A DNA stretch of 20,433 nucleotides, taken from positions 1 through 20,433 of the forward strand of contig JAEWIJ010000185.1 of assembly GCA_023387235.1 (NCBI GenBank), given 5' to 3'. The position numbers and the translations under genes were made by a program. This document shows, one piece after another, positions 1 to 7,278 of this stretch (position 1 is the stretch's first letter; every line of letters starts with the position of its first letter). Under the pieces are notes generated by a model that was not told where the DNA came from, searched no databases, and was given only the letters and a program-made list of their open reading frames with translations. Source of the DNA: Pseudomonadota bacterium. GTDB lineage: Bacteria > Pseudomonadota > Alphaproteobacteria > Rhizobiales > Hyphomicrobiaceae.

Positions 1-140
1 TCGCCGACGCGACGCTGATCGAGCGCCTCTCGAAGGGCAAGTCGGCGGTTTTCATCATCTATCAGACCGAGGAGGCCGGGATCGGCATTCCGGTCTCGCT
101 CAACGGCTTCGCCGAGGGCCTGAAGGGACTTGGGCAGTAG
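1..140 (+). CDS. Invasion-associated locus B (IalB) family protein, C-terminal fragment
   Basis: Only the last 45 codons are in the window (reading frame from base 3, stop TAG at 138-140). The visible tail contains GKSAVFIIYQTEEAG followed by IPVSLNGFAEGLKGL. This matches the end of the IalB-like family, in which a strand of the form 'G-K-x-A-x-F-x-hydrophobic' is followed by 'hydrophobic-P-x-SL-x-GF-xx-(A/G)-hydrophobic'. Family members are small periplasmic or outer-membrane-associated proteins with a signal peptide; their molecular function is poorly defined. The start, signal peptide and upstream context lie outside the window. The gene converges on leuD, and the gap between them is filled by a structured element that may terminate both transcripts. 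The family call rests on the tail alone. Confidence 0.6.
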   Translation, partial: ADATLIERLSKGKSAVFIIYQTEEAGIGIPVSLNGFAEGLKGLGQ

Positions 141-152
141 GGATTTTGTTTG

Positions 153-315
153 TTGCCCGCAGGCTGCTGGGAAGAACCCATAGTCCCCTCTCCCCGCGAA
201 GGGCGGGGAGAAGGGGAAGTGGCGGCGGCGTCATATGCTGCGCTCTCCGCGTGACCGCCGCGGGCATAGCACCGCGCCGGAAGGCGGCAGCACCTCTTCC
301 CAGCAGCCCGCGGCA
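153..315. repeat. Multi-hairpin intergenic element closed by a ~22-bp inverted repeat
   Basis: The arms at 153-174 and 296-315 are near-perfect reverse complements; the shared core is GGCTGCTGGGAAGA read inward from the left. Inside are three further hairpins: A at 185-216 (CCCCTCTCCCCGC against GCGGGGAGAAGGGG, one bulged base), B at 222-233 with 252-261 (GCGGCGGCGTCA against TGACCGCCGC), and a short C at 275-286 (CGCC, loop GGAA, GGCG). The element nearly fills the space between the ialB-like stop and the leuD stop. Hairpin A resembles the C-rich/G-rich palindromes scattered between genes in Rhizobiales. It may act as a two-way terminator or be a small non-autonomous mobile repeat; no target duplication was recognised. 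Confidence 0.65.
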
Positions 316-322
316 AGAAAAA

Positions 323-934
323 TCAAGCCGCCAGCCAGGGCTTGTCGCTGCTGAGGCGGCTCTCGTAGTCGTTGATCTGCTTCTCGTGCTGCAGCGTCAG
401 GCCGATGTCGTCGAGGCCGTTCAGCAGGCAGTGCTTGCGGAAGGGGTCGATGTCGAAGGTGATCACGCCGCCGTCCGGCCGCCGGATCTCCTGCTTCTCG
501 AGATCGATCGTGAGCGTCGCATTCGATCCGTTCTCGGCGTCCGACATCAGCTTGTCGACGTCCTCCTGCGGCAGCTTGATGGGCAGGACGCCGTTCTTGA
601 AGCAGTTGTTGAAGAAGATGTCGGCGAACGACGTCGAGATCACGCAGCGGATGCCGAAATCGAGGAGTGCCCACGGCGCGTGCTCGCGGCTCGAGCCGCA
701 GCCGAAGTTGTCGCCCGCGACGATGATCTGGGATTTGCGGTACGCCGGCTTGTTCAGGATGAAGTCCGGGTTCTCCTTGCCGCTCTCGTCGTAGCGCACC
801 TCGGCGAATGCCGCCTTGCCGAGACCGGTCCGCTTGATGGTCTTGAGGTAGTTCTTCGGGATGATGCGGTCCGTGTCGATATTGATCTCGGGCATCGGCG
901 CGGCAACGCCGGTCAACTGCGTGAACTTGTCCAT
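323..934 (-). CDS. leuD: 3-isopropylmalate dehydratase small subunit (LeuD)
   Basis: LeuD is the small subunit of isopropylmalate isomerase. With the iron-sulfur subunit LeuC it converts 2-isopropylmalate to 3-isopropylmalate in cytosolic leucine synthesis. The 203-residue product is full length for the bacterial family. It opens with MDKFTQLTGVAAPMPEINID, continues with TDRIIPKNYL (residues 21-30), and carries the aconitase swivel-domain signature GDNFGCGSSREHAPWAL at residues 74-90. The ATG at 934 is chosen because the protein then begins exactly as family members do; a purine-rich GGAAGAGCGAG lies upstream. LeuC is not adjacent within the window, and a promoter-like sequence directly upstream suggests leuD is transcribed on its own. 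Nothing looks broken. Confidence in the function is very high. Confidence 0.97.
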   Translation of the reverse strand: MDKFTQLTGVAAPMPEINIDTDRIIPKNYLKTIKRTGLGKAAFAEVRYDESGKENPDFILNKPAYRKSQIIVAGDNFGCGSSREHAPWALLDFGIRCVISTSFADIFFNNCFKNGVLPIKLPQEDVDKLMSDAENGSNATLTIDLEKQEIRRPDGGVITFDIDPFRKHCLLNGLDDIGLTLQHEKQINDYESRLSSDKPWLAA

Positions 935-981
935 GCTGGGCTCGCTCTTCCCGGAAATGCGGCTTGTCCTGGCTGGATGGT

Positions 982-1010
982 CGATAGCGTGCTTTGTACG
1001 GCCCCGTCAA
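982..1010 (-). promoter_or_regulatory. Candidate sigma-70 promoter of leuD
   Basis: On the minus strand TTGACG (1005-1010) is followed after exactly 17 bases by CTATCG (982-987). This resembles the alphaproteobacterial housekeeping pattern TTGAC-N17-CTAT. Transcription would start about 40 bases before the leuD ATG. Prediction from sequence only. Confidence 0.5.
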
Positions 1011-1122
1011 CGCGCACGGGCGGCTCCCGCAGCGCGCGGCGAACCAGCGCCTATTACTCCAAATGACTGAAATTCCGTCTTGTTCAGCCATTGCGCGTAG
1101 TCGAGACTGCGCGCCTGTCGGC

Positions 1123-1151
1123 TTGGAAAGCACGAGAGCCTTGTCTATAGT
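1123..1151 (+). promoter_or_regulatory. Candidate sigma-70 promoter of the OmpA-caspase cluster
   Basis: TTGGAA (1123-1128) and TATAGT (1146-1151) are separated by exactly 17 bases, close to the sigma-70 consensus in an otherwise GC-rich region. Transcription would begin near 1158, leaving a leader of about 170 bases before the ATG at 1327. Prediction from sequence only. Confidence 0.5.
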
Positions 1152-1326
1152 GGCCGGCAAAATCGGACTTCCGGCGGGGCTGCCTTGGCCCGGGGGCTGT
1201 GGCTGCGCGGCATTCTCCGGCGCGGCGTCCGGACCCGTGCTGCTGCGGGTGAATGGCCGGCATTGGGGAGCGATCGAGGGGCGGTAAGCTGGTCCGAGGT
1301 GGATTGGGGCTCGGAGTGGGGACGGC

Positions 1327-3846
1327 ATGAAGTGCAATCCGTTACGTTGGCTGATCGGGCTTCTCCCGATCCTGCTGCTTGCGGGCGTCGCCGTATTCAG
1401 CGAGCACGCGCGCATCGAGAAGGACCTTGCCGCGCGCACGCAGAAGACGCTCGAGGGGGCCGGACTCGGCTGGGCCAGTGCGACATTCGACGGGCGTGAT
1501 GCGGTGCTGTCCGGCCTCGCGGCGGACGATGCCGAGCCGAACCGCGCGGCGGCGACGGTTGCCGAGACCTATGGCGTGCGGATCGTCCGCAATGATTCCC
1601 GCCTGCTCGACCGAGCCGAGCGCTATGACTGGGCAGCCTCGAAGCGCGAAGGACGTGTGCGCCTCAGCGGGCTTGCTCCGAGCGAGAAGACGCGCCGCGA
1701 GATCATCGGCCTCGCTCGCGGAACATTTCCGAGCAGCGAGATCGCGGACAAGCTGACGCTCGCACGGGGCGCGCCGGCCCTCGACATCTGGCTTGGCGGT
1801 GTCGGCTTTGCTCTCAAACAGCTCACGCTCCTCAAGTCGGGCACCATCCGGCTCGAAGGTACCGAGCTGACCATCAGCGGCGAGGTGAACGACGCGGCGA
1901 GCTATCGGGCGCTGAAGGCGTCGCTTGCCGGCAACCTGCCGCCCGGCATCAGTCTCAAGGCGGACCGCGTCGAGCCGCCAGTCGTCGCGCCCTATGTGTG
2001 GACAGCCCGCCTCGCCGAGGGGCAGCTCGAGATGCGCGGATCGGCGCCGAGCGACCCGTCGCGCGAGTCCCTCATCGCAACCGCCAAGCGGGAGCTGCCG
2101 CAGGTGCGGGTCGTCGACGGTATGGCGCCGGCGCGCGGCGAACCCGACGGTTGGCTTCAGGCGGTGCCGTTCGTCCTGCGCGAGCTTCTCCGCCTCGATG
2201 AGGGGACGCTCGAACTGCGTGACCAGACGATCACGCTCAGCGGCGTCGCTCAGCGCGAGGAGACCGCCGAGGACGTGCGCGCGAAGCTCAAGGACAGCCT
2301 CCTCGGCTCGTACCGCGTCGTGGAGCGGATCACCTTCCGCGAGCCGACCGTCAAACCGATCGCCGCCTACCGGACCGCGCTTTCGCTCGAGAGTGGCGCC
2401 GTCACGATGGTCGGCTACGTACCGAGCGAGGCGGCGCGCGCGGCCCTTGCGGACCTCGTCCGCGCTCGGATCGCCGGTGCGCGCATCGACGATCAGCTTG
2501 AGCTCGGCGCTGGCGCGCAGTCCGGCTGGCAGCGGTGCCTGGATATCGGCATTGCGGCGCTCGCGAAGCTCGGCAGCGGCCGGCTCGATCTCACCATCCG
2601 TCGTCTCCTGCTCGATGGCGCAACCGACAACGAGGCGGTTGCAAGGACACTTCCGGGCGAGCTGCAGGCGGCTGCCGGGCGCGACTGCGACACCGAGGTG
2701 CGCCTCACCGTCAAGGCTTCGCCGGAGCCGGACCTGCGCTGGTCGGCGCAGACGGATGCGCAGGGCGAGATCGTGCTCGAAGGGCAGGTGCCGGGCGCGA
2801 CGGTGCGCGATCAGCTCATGTCGGTCGCGGCGCGGCTCTTCGATGGCCGCAGCGTCGTCGATCGCATGGAGGTCGTCGATGCGGCTTCCGACAAATGGGC
2901 GCGTACGGCGGTCCTCGGGCTGACACAGCTTGCGCGCTTGCGGCTCGGGCGGGCGGAGATCGTCAATCAGGCGCTGCGTGTCGAAGGCGAGGCGCGGGAC
3001 GTCGCCGCGCGGGCCGAGGTGCGTGCCGCGCTCGGCCGGGACGTGCCGGATGGCTATTCGGCCCGCGAGGGGATCGCCGTTCGCTCCGACGCGGTCATCG
3101 CTTCGGAGGAGCTGGCCCGCCGCACGGCCGAGGAATCCGCGAAGAAGCGGGCGGCTGCGGAGCTCGATGCGCGACGGCGCGCGGAGGAGGACGCGCGCCG
3201 GCAGACCGAGGAAGCAGCGCGACAGGCCGCGGAGGCTGCCGAAGCGCGCGCGCGCGCCGAGCTCGAGGCCAGGCAGCGCGCGGAGCAGGAACGCCGCCAG
3301 CACGCGGCGGAGGAGGCCCGCCGCGCCGCCGAGGCAGCGGCCCGCGAACGCGCCGAAGCCGAGGCCCGGCAGCGTGCCGAAAGCGAGAAGCGGCGCCAGG
3401 ATGAGGAGGCAGCGCGCCAGGCGCGCCAGGCTCAGGTGCAGAAGGAGCAGGAAGAGGCCGCGCGCAAGGATGCCGAGGCCGAGGCCTGCCAGAAGGTGCT
3501 CCGCAATGTTTCGAGCGAGGGCGTGATCCTGTTCTCGCGCGCGAGTGCCGAGCTCGACCGTCGCAGCCTGCCGACGCTCCGACGGCTGGCGCAGGCGGCC
3601 GATGCCTGTCCCGATGTGACCATCGAGGTCGAGGGCCACACCGATGCCGAGGGCATCGACGAGCGCAACCAGCCGCTCTCCGAGCGTCGTGCCCAGGCGG
3701 TGGTCGACTTCCTGGCCGAGCGCGGCGTGCCGGCCGAGCGCATGAAGGCGGTCGGCTATGGCGCGGCGCGGCCGGTCGTGCCGAACGACACGCCGGAGAA
3801 CATGGCGCGCAATCGCCGCATCGAATTCACCGTCAAAGCGAAGTGA
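1327..3846 (+). CDS. OmpA-family protein with membrane anchor, repeated BON-like modules and coiled coil
   Basis: The 839-residue product starts with a short basic end and one hydrophobic segment (residues 8-24, WLIGLLPILLLAGVAVF), predicting an inner-membrane anchor with the rest in the periplasm. Residues about 55-590 hold repeated BON-like modules (strand with hydrophobic-x-G, then a helix, then V-D-x-hydrophobic) in units of about 122 residues. Residues 595-720 form an Ala/Glu/Arg-rich coiled coil. Residues 722-839 are an OmpA C-terminal domain: VEGHTDAEG (768-776), NQPLSERRAQAV (781-792) and NRRIEF (829-834). D773 and R788 match the residues that bind diaminopimelate in peptidoglycan in this family. 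The protein would therefore link the inner membrane to the cell wall. The ATG at 1327 has GGAG ten bases upstream. It is first in a same-strand cluster of four genes. Partner and exact role are unknown. Confidence 0.88.
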   Translation: MKCNPLRWLIGLLPILLLAGVAVFSEHARIEKDLAARTQKTLEGAGLGWASATFDGRDAVLSGLAADDAEPNRAAATVAETYGVRIVRNDSRLLDRAERYDWAASKREGRVRLSGLAPSEKTRREIIGLARGTFPSSEIADKLTLARGAPALDIWLGGVGFALKQLTLLKSGTIRLEGTELTISGEVNDAASYRALKASLAGNLPPGISLKADRVEPPVVAPYVWTARLAEGQLEMRGSAPSDPSRESLIATAKRELPQVRVVDGMAPARGEPDGWLQAVPFVLRELLRLDEGTLELRDQTITLSGVAQREETAEDVRAKLKDSLLGSYRVVERITFREPTVKPIAAYRTALSLESGAVTMVGYVPSEAARAALADLVRARIAGARIDDQLELGAGAQSGWQRCLDIGIAALAKLGSGRLDLTIRRLLLDGATDNEAVARTLPGELQAAAGRDCDTEVRLTVKASPEPDLRWSAQTDAQGEIVLEGQVPGATVRDQLMSVAARLFDGRSVVDRMEVVDAASDKWARTAVLGLTQLARLRLGRAEIVNQALRVEGEARDVAARAEVRAALGRDVPDGYSAREGIAVRSDAVIASEELARRTAEESAKKRAAAELDARRRAEEDARRQTEEAARQAAEAAEARARAELEARQRAEQERRQHAAEEARRAAEAAARERAEAEARQRAESEKRRQDEEAARQARQAQVQKEQEEAARKDAEAEACQKVLRNVSSEGVILFSRASAELDRRSLPTLRRLAQAADACPDVTIEVEGHTDAEGIDERNQPLSERRAQAVVDFLAERGVPAERMKAVGYGAARPVVPNDTPENMARNRRIEFTVKAK

Positions 3847-3864
3847 CTTCGCGAGGACCTGCTC

Positions 3865-3966
3865 ATGGATTACCTGCTGCAGCACATGGTCTTGTACGTG
3901 GTCTGCGCCTTTCTGCTCGGCGTCTTCGTCGGCTGGGGCACCTGCCGGCGGCGCGAGGATCATTGA
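3865..3966 (+). CDS. 33-residue single-pass membrane mini-protein
   Basis: The reading frame ATG 3865 to TGA 3964-3966 encodes MDYLLQHMVLYVVCAFLLGV, then a short Gly-rich stretch, ending CRRREDH. A clear Shine-Dalgarno GAGGA (3853-3857) lies seven bases before the ATG. One hydrophobic helix (about residues 3-25) is followed by three arginines, so the positive-inside rule puts the C-terminus in the cytoplasm. It sits 18 bases after the OmpA gene and 42 bases before the helix-hairpin-helix gene, so co-transcription is likely. Residues AFLLGVFVG resemble the anchor of the next protein (AYFAGCIVG), suggesting a common origin or helix pairing. No known family was recognised. An overlapping longer frame at 3758-4012 has neither this ribosome site nor a membrane profile. 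Function unknown. Confidence 0.7.
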   Translation: MDYLLQHMVLYVVCAFLLGVFVGWGTCRRREDH

Positions 3967-4008
3967 GATCATGAGCCGCTGGGGGAACGTGGTTCGGAGT
4001 GAACTTGG

Positions 4009-5616
4009 ATGATCGCGCTCACGTGGCAGACGCTGCTTATCCTGGTGATCGCGTACTTCGCGGGCTGCATCGTGGGGTGTCTCGCGCGCAAGCTGGTCGG
4101 GGCTCGCCCGGTCGTCGGTGCGGAGCCGGCCTTCGAGGCTGCGGTGCCGGCGCCTGCGCCCATGCGGCCGCCGCCACCGCCTCGCGAGGTGCCGCGCGCT
4201 GTTGTGCCGGCTGCTGCCGAACCTGCCGCGGAGTCCGCGCCGCGACAGATGCCCGGCGCGACGCAGAAGGCCTTCCGACGCGCCGGCTTCGACACGCCGG
4301 ACGATGTCGTGACGCCCGAGGAGCCGCAGCAAGAGCCTGAGGCGCCGCCACCTGTGCCGCTGAGCGCGGTGGCCGATGTGCCGCCGCCTGCTGCCGTGGC
4401 GCCGCCGCTGTCGGCTGCTGACGCCGTCGCCGCGGCCGTGGCTGAGCGCATGGCCGTGCCGACGCCGCCGGTGGTGCCGGAGCCAGTGCTTGAGCCCGCA
4501 GCCGAGCCCGTTGCAGTCGCCGCGCCCGCTCCGAGCGATGACCTCACGCGTATCCGCGGGATCGATGCTGGGCTGGCGACGAAGCTCAACAAGCTTGGTG
4601 TCCACCGCTACGCCGAGATCGCCGCCTGGACGAGCGAAAACGTGCGCGCGATGAGTGAGGCGCTCGGCTTCAGCGGGCGCATCGAGCGCGAGAACTGGAT
4701 CGAGCAGGCGCAGATCCTCGCCCGCGGCGGCGCGACGTCCTATGCCACGGGGCTCGTGAGCACGGCACTCAGAGCGGCAGCGCCCGCCGCGGAGCCGCCA
4801 CCCGCGCCCGAGCGTGGACCCGAGGTCTCGACGCGGGCTGCCTTCGCCGAGCCGCGTCCGGCGCCGCCACCGCCCGCATCCGCAGCGTCCAAGGTCAGCG
4901 ACCGGGACGATCTGCAGCGCATTGGTGGCATCAGCGCCGAGATCGAGGCGAGCCTCAACGCTCACGACATTTCGCGCTACTCGCATATTGCGGGCTGGAA
5001 CGCGGCGGACGTCCAGCGCGTCGAGGGATTGCTCGGTTTCAATGGTCGCGTCAGCCGCGAGAATTGGATCGAGCAGGCGCAGATCCTCGCGCGCGGCGGC
5101 GCCACCGCCTATTCGCGCACCTTCGACGAACGCGGCGGCCCGCCGGAGCCGATGGCGGTGGTGCTGCCCGTCGCGGTCGCGCCCGTCGCGCTCGAGGCGC
5201 CACCCGCCGTTGTCGTCGCCGAAGCCGCGCCACCGCCACCGCCGCCGGCTGCTCCCGATGAGGCGCCGTCCGCCGAGGTCTCTTCCGAGCGTGTCGCCGA
5301 CCTTTCGGGCATGCGCTCGGTGCGTTCGGAGGCTTTCCGCGCGCCGGACAGCATGGCGGGTGCATCATCCGCCGAGCCGGACAACCTCAAGCGCATTCGC
5401 GGCATTGGTTTGCTGATTGAGCGCAAGCTCAATGCCATGGGTGTCTCGACCTACGAGCAGATCGCGAACTGGACGGCCGACGACGTCAGTACGGTCAATG
5501 CCAAGCTCGATTTCAGCGGGCGGATCGAGCGCGAGAATTGGATCGAGCAGGCGCGCATTCTCGCGTCTGGCGGCCAGACGGATTTCTCGCGCCGGTTCGA
5601 GCGCGGCGAAGTCTAG
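4009..5616 (+). CDS. Membrane-anchored protein with three helix-hairpin-helix-like (DUF4332-type) repeats
   Basis: The 535-residue protein has one N-terminal membrane segment (about residues 6-24) followed by ARKLVGAR, which predicts that the bulk lies in the cytoplasm. Pro/Ala-rich linkers separate three copies of a domain of about 68 residues at 178-245, 301-370 and 459-529. Each copy has L-x-RI-x-GI, a short helix with L-N, then Y-x-x-IA-x-W, and ends with GR-(I/V)-x-RENWIEQA followed by (Q/R)IL. This resembles the helix-hairpin-helix-like domain found at the C-terminus of some alphaproteobacterial NuoE proteins and in DUF4332 proteins. In other families such folds bind nucleic acid or protein; which applies here is unknown. 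ATG 4009 has GGAG nine bases upstream. DNA of the repeats is unusually alike. The membrane anchor resembles that of the 33-residue protein just before it. Confidence 0.75.
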   Translation: MIALTWQTLLILVIAYFAGCIVGCLARKLVGARPVVGAEPAFEAAVPAPAPMRPPPPPREVPRAVVPAAAEPAAESAPRQMPGATQKAFRRAGFDTPDDVVTPEEPQQEPEAPPPVPLSAVADVPPPAAVAPPLSAADAVAAAVAERMAVPTPPVVPEPVLEPAAEPVAVAAPAPSDDLTRIRGIDAGLATKLNKLGVHRYAEIAAWTSENVRAMSEALGFSGRIERENWIEQAQILARGGATSYATGLVSTALRAAAPAAEPPPAPERGPEVSTRAAFAEPRPAPPPPASAASKVSDRDDLQRIGGISAEIEASLNAHDISRYSHIAGWNAADVQRVEGLLGFNGRVSRENWIEQAQILARGGATAYSRTFDERGGPPEPMAVVLPVAVAPVALEAPPAVVVAEAAPPPPPPAAPDEAPSAEVSSERVADLSGMRSVRSEAFRAPDSMAGASSAEPDNLKRIRGIGLLIERKLNAMGVSTYEQIANWTADDVSTVNAKLDFSGRIERENWIEQARILASGGQTDFSRRFERGEV

Positions 5617-5682
5617 CGCGGGAATACGCCCCATTCGTCGCGGGCGCTTGCGTTGATTTATTTGAGCCTGGAGCATTTCGAC

Positions 5683-7275
5683 ATGCGCCGTTTGCTGCAC
5701 GTGCTGCTCGCCCTCGGTGTGGTGCTCTGCTGGACGGATGCGGCGTTCGCGCAGAAGCGCGTCGCGCTCGTGATCGGCAACTCGGCGTACAAGCACACGC
5801 CCGCGCTCGGCAATCCGAAGAACGATGCGACGGATGTCGCGGGGGCGCTCGCGGGCTTCGGCTTCCAGGTCGTCGAAGGCTACGATCTCGACAAGGCTGG
5901 CTTCGACAGGACGGTGAGGACCTTCGCTGCGGCCATGCAGGGCGCCGATGTCGGCGTGTTCTTCTATGCCGGCCACGGCCTGCAGGTGCAGGGCCAGAAC
6001 TATCTCGTGCCCATCGATGCCGAGCTCACCGCGGCGGCGGCACTCGACTTCGAGATGGTGCGCCTCGATCTGATCCAGCGCACCATGGAGAACCAGGCAC
6101 GCACGAACATCCTCTTTCTCGATGCGTGCCGCGACAATCCGCTGGCGCGGAACCTCGCCCGCTCCATGGGGACGCGCTCGACGAGCATCGGCCACGGTCT
6201 CGCGAGCGTGGAAGCGGGCGTCGGCACGCTCATCAGCTTCTCGACGCAACCGGGCAATGTTGCGCTCGATGGCGGTGGGCGGAACTCGCCGTTCGCGGGC
6301 GCCCTCGTCCGCAACATGCGGGCGTCGGGCGAGGATCTGAGCGCGCTGCTCATCTCCGTGCGCAATGACGTCATGAAGGCGACGGCGAACAAGCAGATCC
6401 CGTGGGAGCATTCCTCGCTCACGGGTCGCTTCTACTTCAAGCCGGCGGCACAAGCCCCGGGTGCTCCGGCGCCCACCCCGGCCGCCCTGCGCGATCAGGC
6501 CGCCGATGCCTGGGCCGCGGCCAAGGACAGCACGAGCGCGGCTGTGCTCGAAGCCTACATCGCGCGCTTCAGCAACTCCTTCTACGCTGAGCTTGCGCGC
6601 GACCGGCTGCGCTCCCTGCAAAACAAGGAAGCAGCAGCGACGCCATCGCCACCCGCGCCATCACCCCCAGACCCGAGGTCGAGCGCGCCGCAACCGGGCT
6701 CTCTCCCGAGCGACCCGTGGACGCTCACGGGCAACAACACGCTCGACCTGCTCAATGGCCGCGTGCTCTTCTCGATGATCGCGACGCCGTATCGCGGTCG
6801 ACGCGACCTCGTCGGCGTTCGCATAAACGGCGAAACGGCAAGCCTGGGGGTCGGCCAGTTCGTGCATCTGAGCCGGGTGGGTGAGATCTGCGGGATCTTC
6901 CTGCGCGAGATCCATGCCAGCACGCGAAACGCGGACTTTCAGCTGCTGTGCGGCGAGGCGTTCGGGGACCCGCCGCAGGACAGGGCAGCGATCGCCATCG
7001 CGCTCCCCCACAAGGCCCCATTGGCCGAGGTTTTCAGCCTCGAGCGTGGAACGAGCCGCGAGGTTCAGAACGGCAAAGCGACCGCTCTCGTCACTTTCGT
7101 TACGGCACCTTACCGCGGCCGTCGCGATGTTGTCGGCGTGCGCATCCAGGGTGAGGAGAAGGCGTTGTCGATCGGCGAGAGGGCAGAAGCGTATGTCGGC
7201 GATAGCGCCTGCCTGTTTGTGCTGCGGCAGATCCACACCGGATACAAGACGGCCGAATTCCAATGGCAGTGCTGA
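5683..7275 (+). CDS. Secreted caspase-like (peptidase C14) protein with twin C-terminal cysteine domains
   Basis: The product is 530 residues. An N-terminal signal peptide ends AAFA before Q24, predicting export to the periplasm. Residues 25-255 are a caspase-fold domain: ALVIGNSAY (28-36), the histidine motif FFYAGHGLQVQGQNYLVP (H98) and the cysteine motif LFLDACRDNP (C149). The catalytic dyad is thus intact. Residues about 275-313 form a helical motif (AWAAAKDSTS, then YAELARDRL) seen in related alphaproteobacterial caspases. After a Pro/Ser-rich linker come two copies of a domain of about 68 residues (355-423 and 464-530), each with PYRGRRD-(L/V)-VGVR and two cysteines 20 residues apart (C403/C423, C510/C530). 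The ATG at 5683 is preferred over a TTG at 5653 because of GGAG nine bases upstream and the good signal peptide. Natural substrate unknown; such enzymes usually cut after Arg or Lys. Confidence 0.85.
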   Translation: MRRLLHVLLALGVVLCWTDAAFAQKRVALVIGNSAYKHTPALGNPKNDATDVAGALAGFGFQVVEGYDLDKAGFDRTVRTFAAAMQGADVGVFFYAGHGLQVQGQNYLVPIDAELTAAAALDFEMVRLDLIQRTMENQARTNILFLDACRDNPLARNLARSMGTRSTSIGHGLASVEAGVGTLISFSTQPGNVALDGGGRNSPFAGALVRNMRASGEDLSALLISVRNDVMKATANKQIPWEHSSLTGRFYFKPAAQAPGAPAPTPAALRDQAADAWAAAKDSTSAAVLEAYIARFSNSFYAELARDRLRSLQNKEAAATPSPPAPSPPDPRSSAPQPGSLPSDPWTLTGNNTLDLLNGRVLFSMIATPYRGRRDLVGVRINGETASLGVGQFVHLSRVGEICGIFLREIHASTRNADFQLLCGEAFGDPPQDRAAIAIALPHKAPLAEVFSLERGTSREVQNGKATALVTFVTAPYRGRRDVVGVRIQGEEKALSIGERAEAYVGDSACLFVLRQIHTGYKTAEFQWQC

Positions 7276-7278
7276 ACG

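Larger units (their letters stand above)
935..1326. other. Divergent intergenic region between leuD and the OmpA-caspase cluster
   Basis: No convincing gene was found in these 392 bases; open frames here lack a credible ribosome site and do not resemble proteins. The region holds one candidate promoter on each strand (982-1010 minus, 1123-1151 plus). The stretch from about 1160 to 1310 would be an untranslated leader for the plus-strand cluster; it is GC-rich, and I recognise no riboswitch in it. Confidence 0.5.

Noticed and set aside
231..1439. 402-codon minus-strand frame overlapping leuD in another phase
   Set aside because: leuD itself explains the coding signal in this stretch; the alternative frame has no family resemblance.
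1342..4986. Minus-strand open frame of over 1200 codons opposite the OmpA and HhH genes
   Set aside because: It is an antisense shadow produced by GC-rich codons. Its translation is Arg/His/Leu-rich with no recognisable domain, no ribosome site was seen, and the opposite strand encodes clear families.
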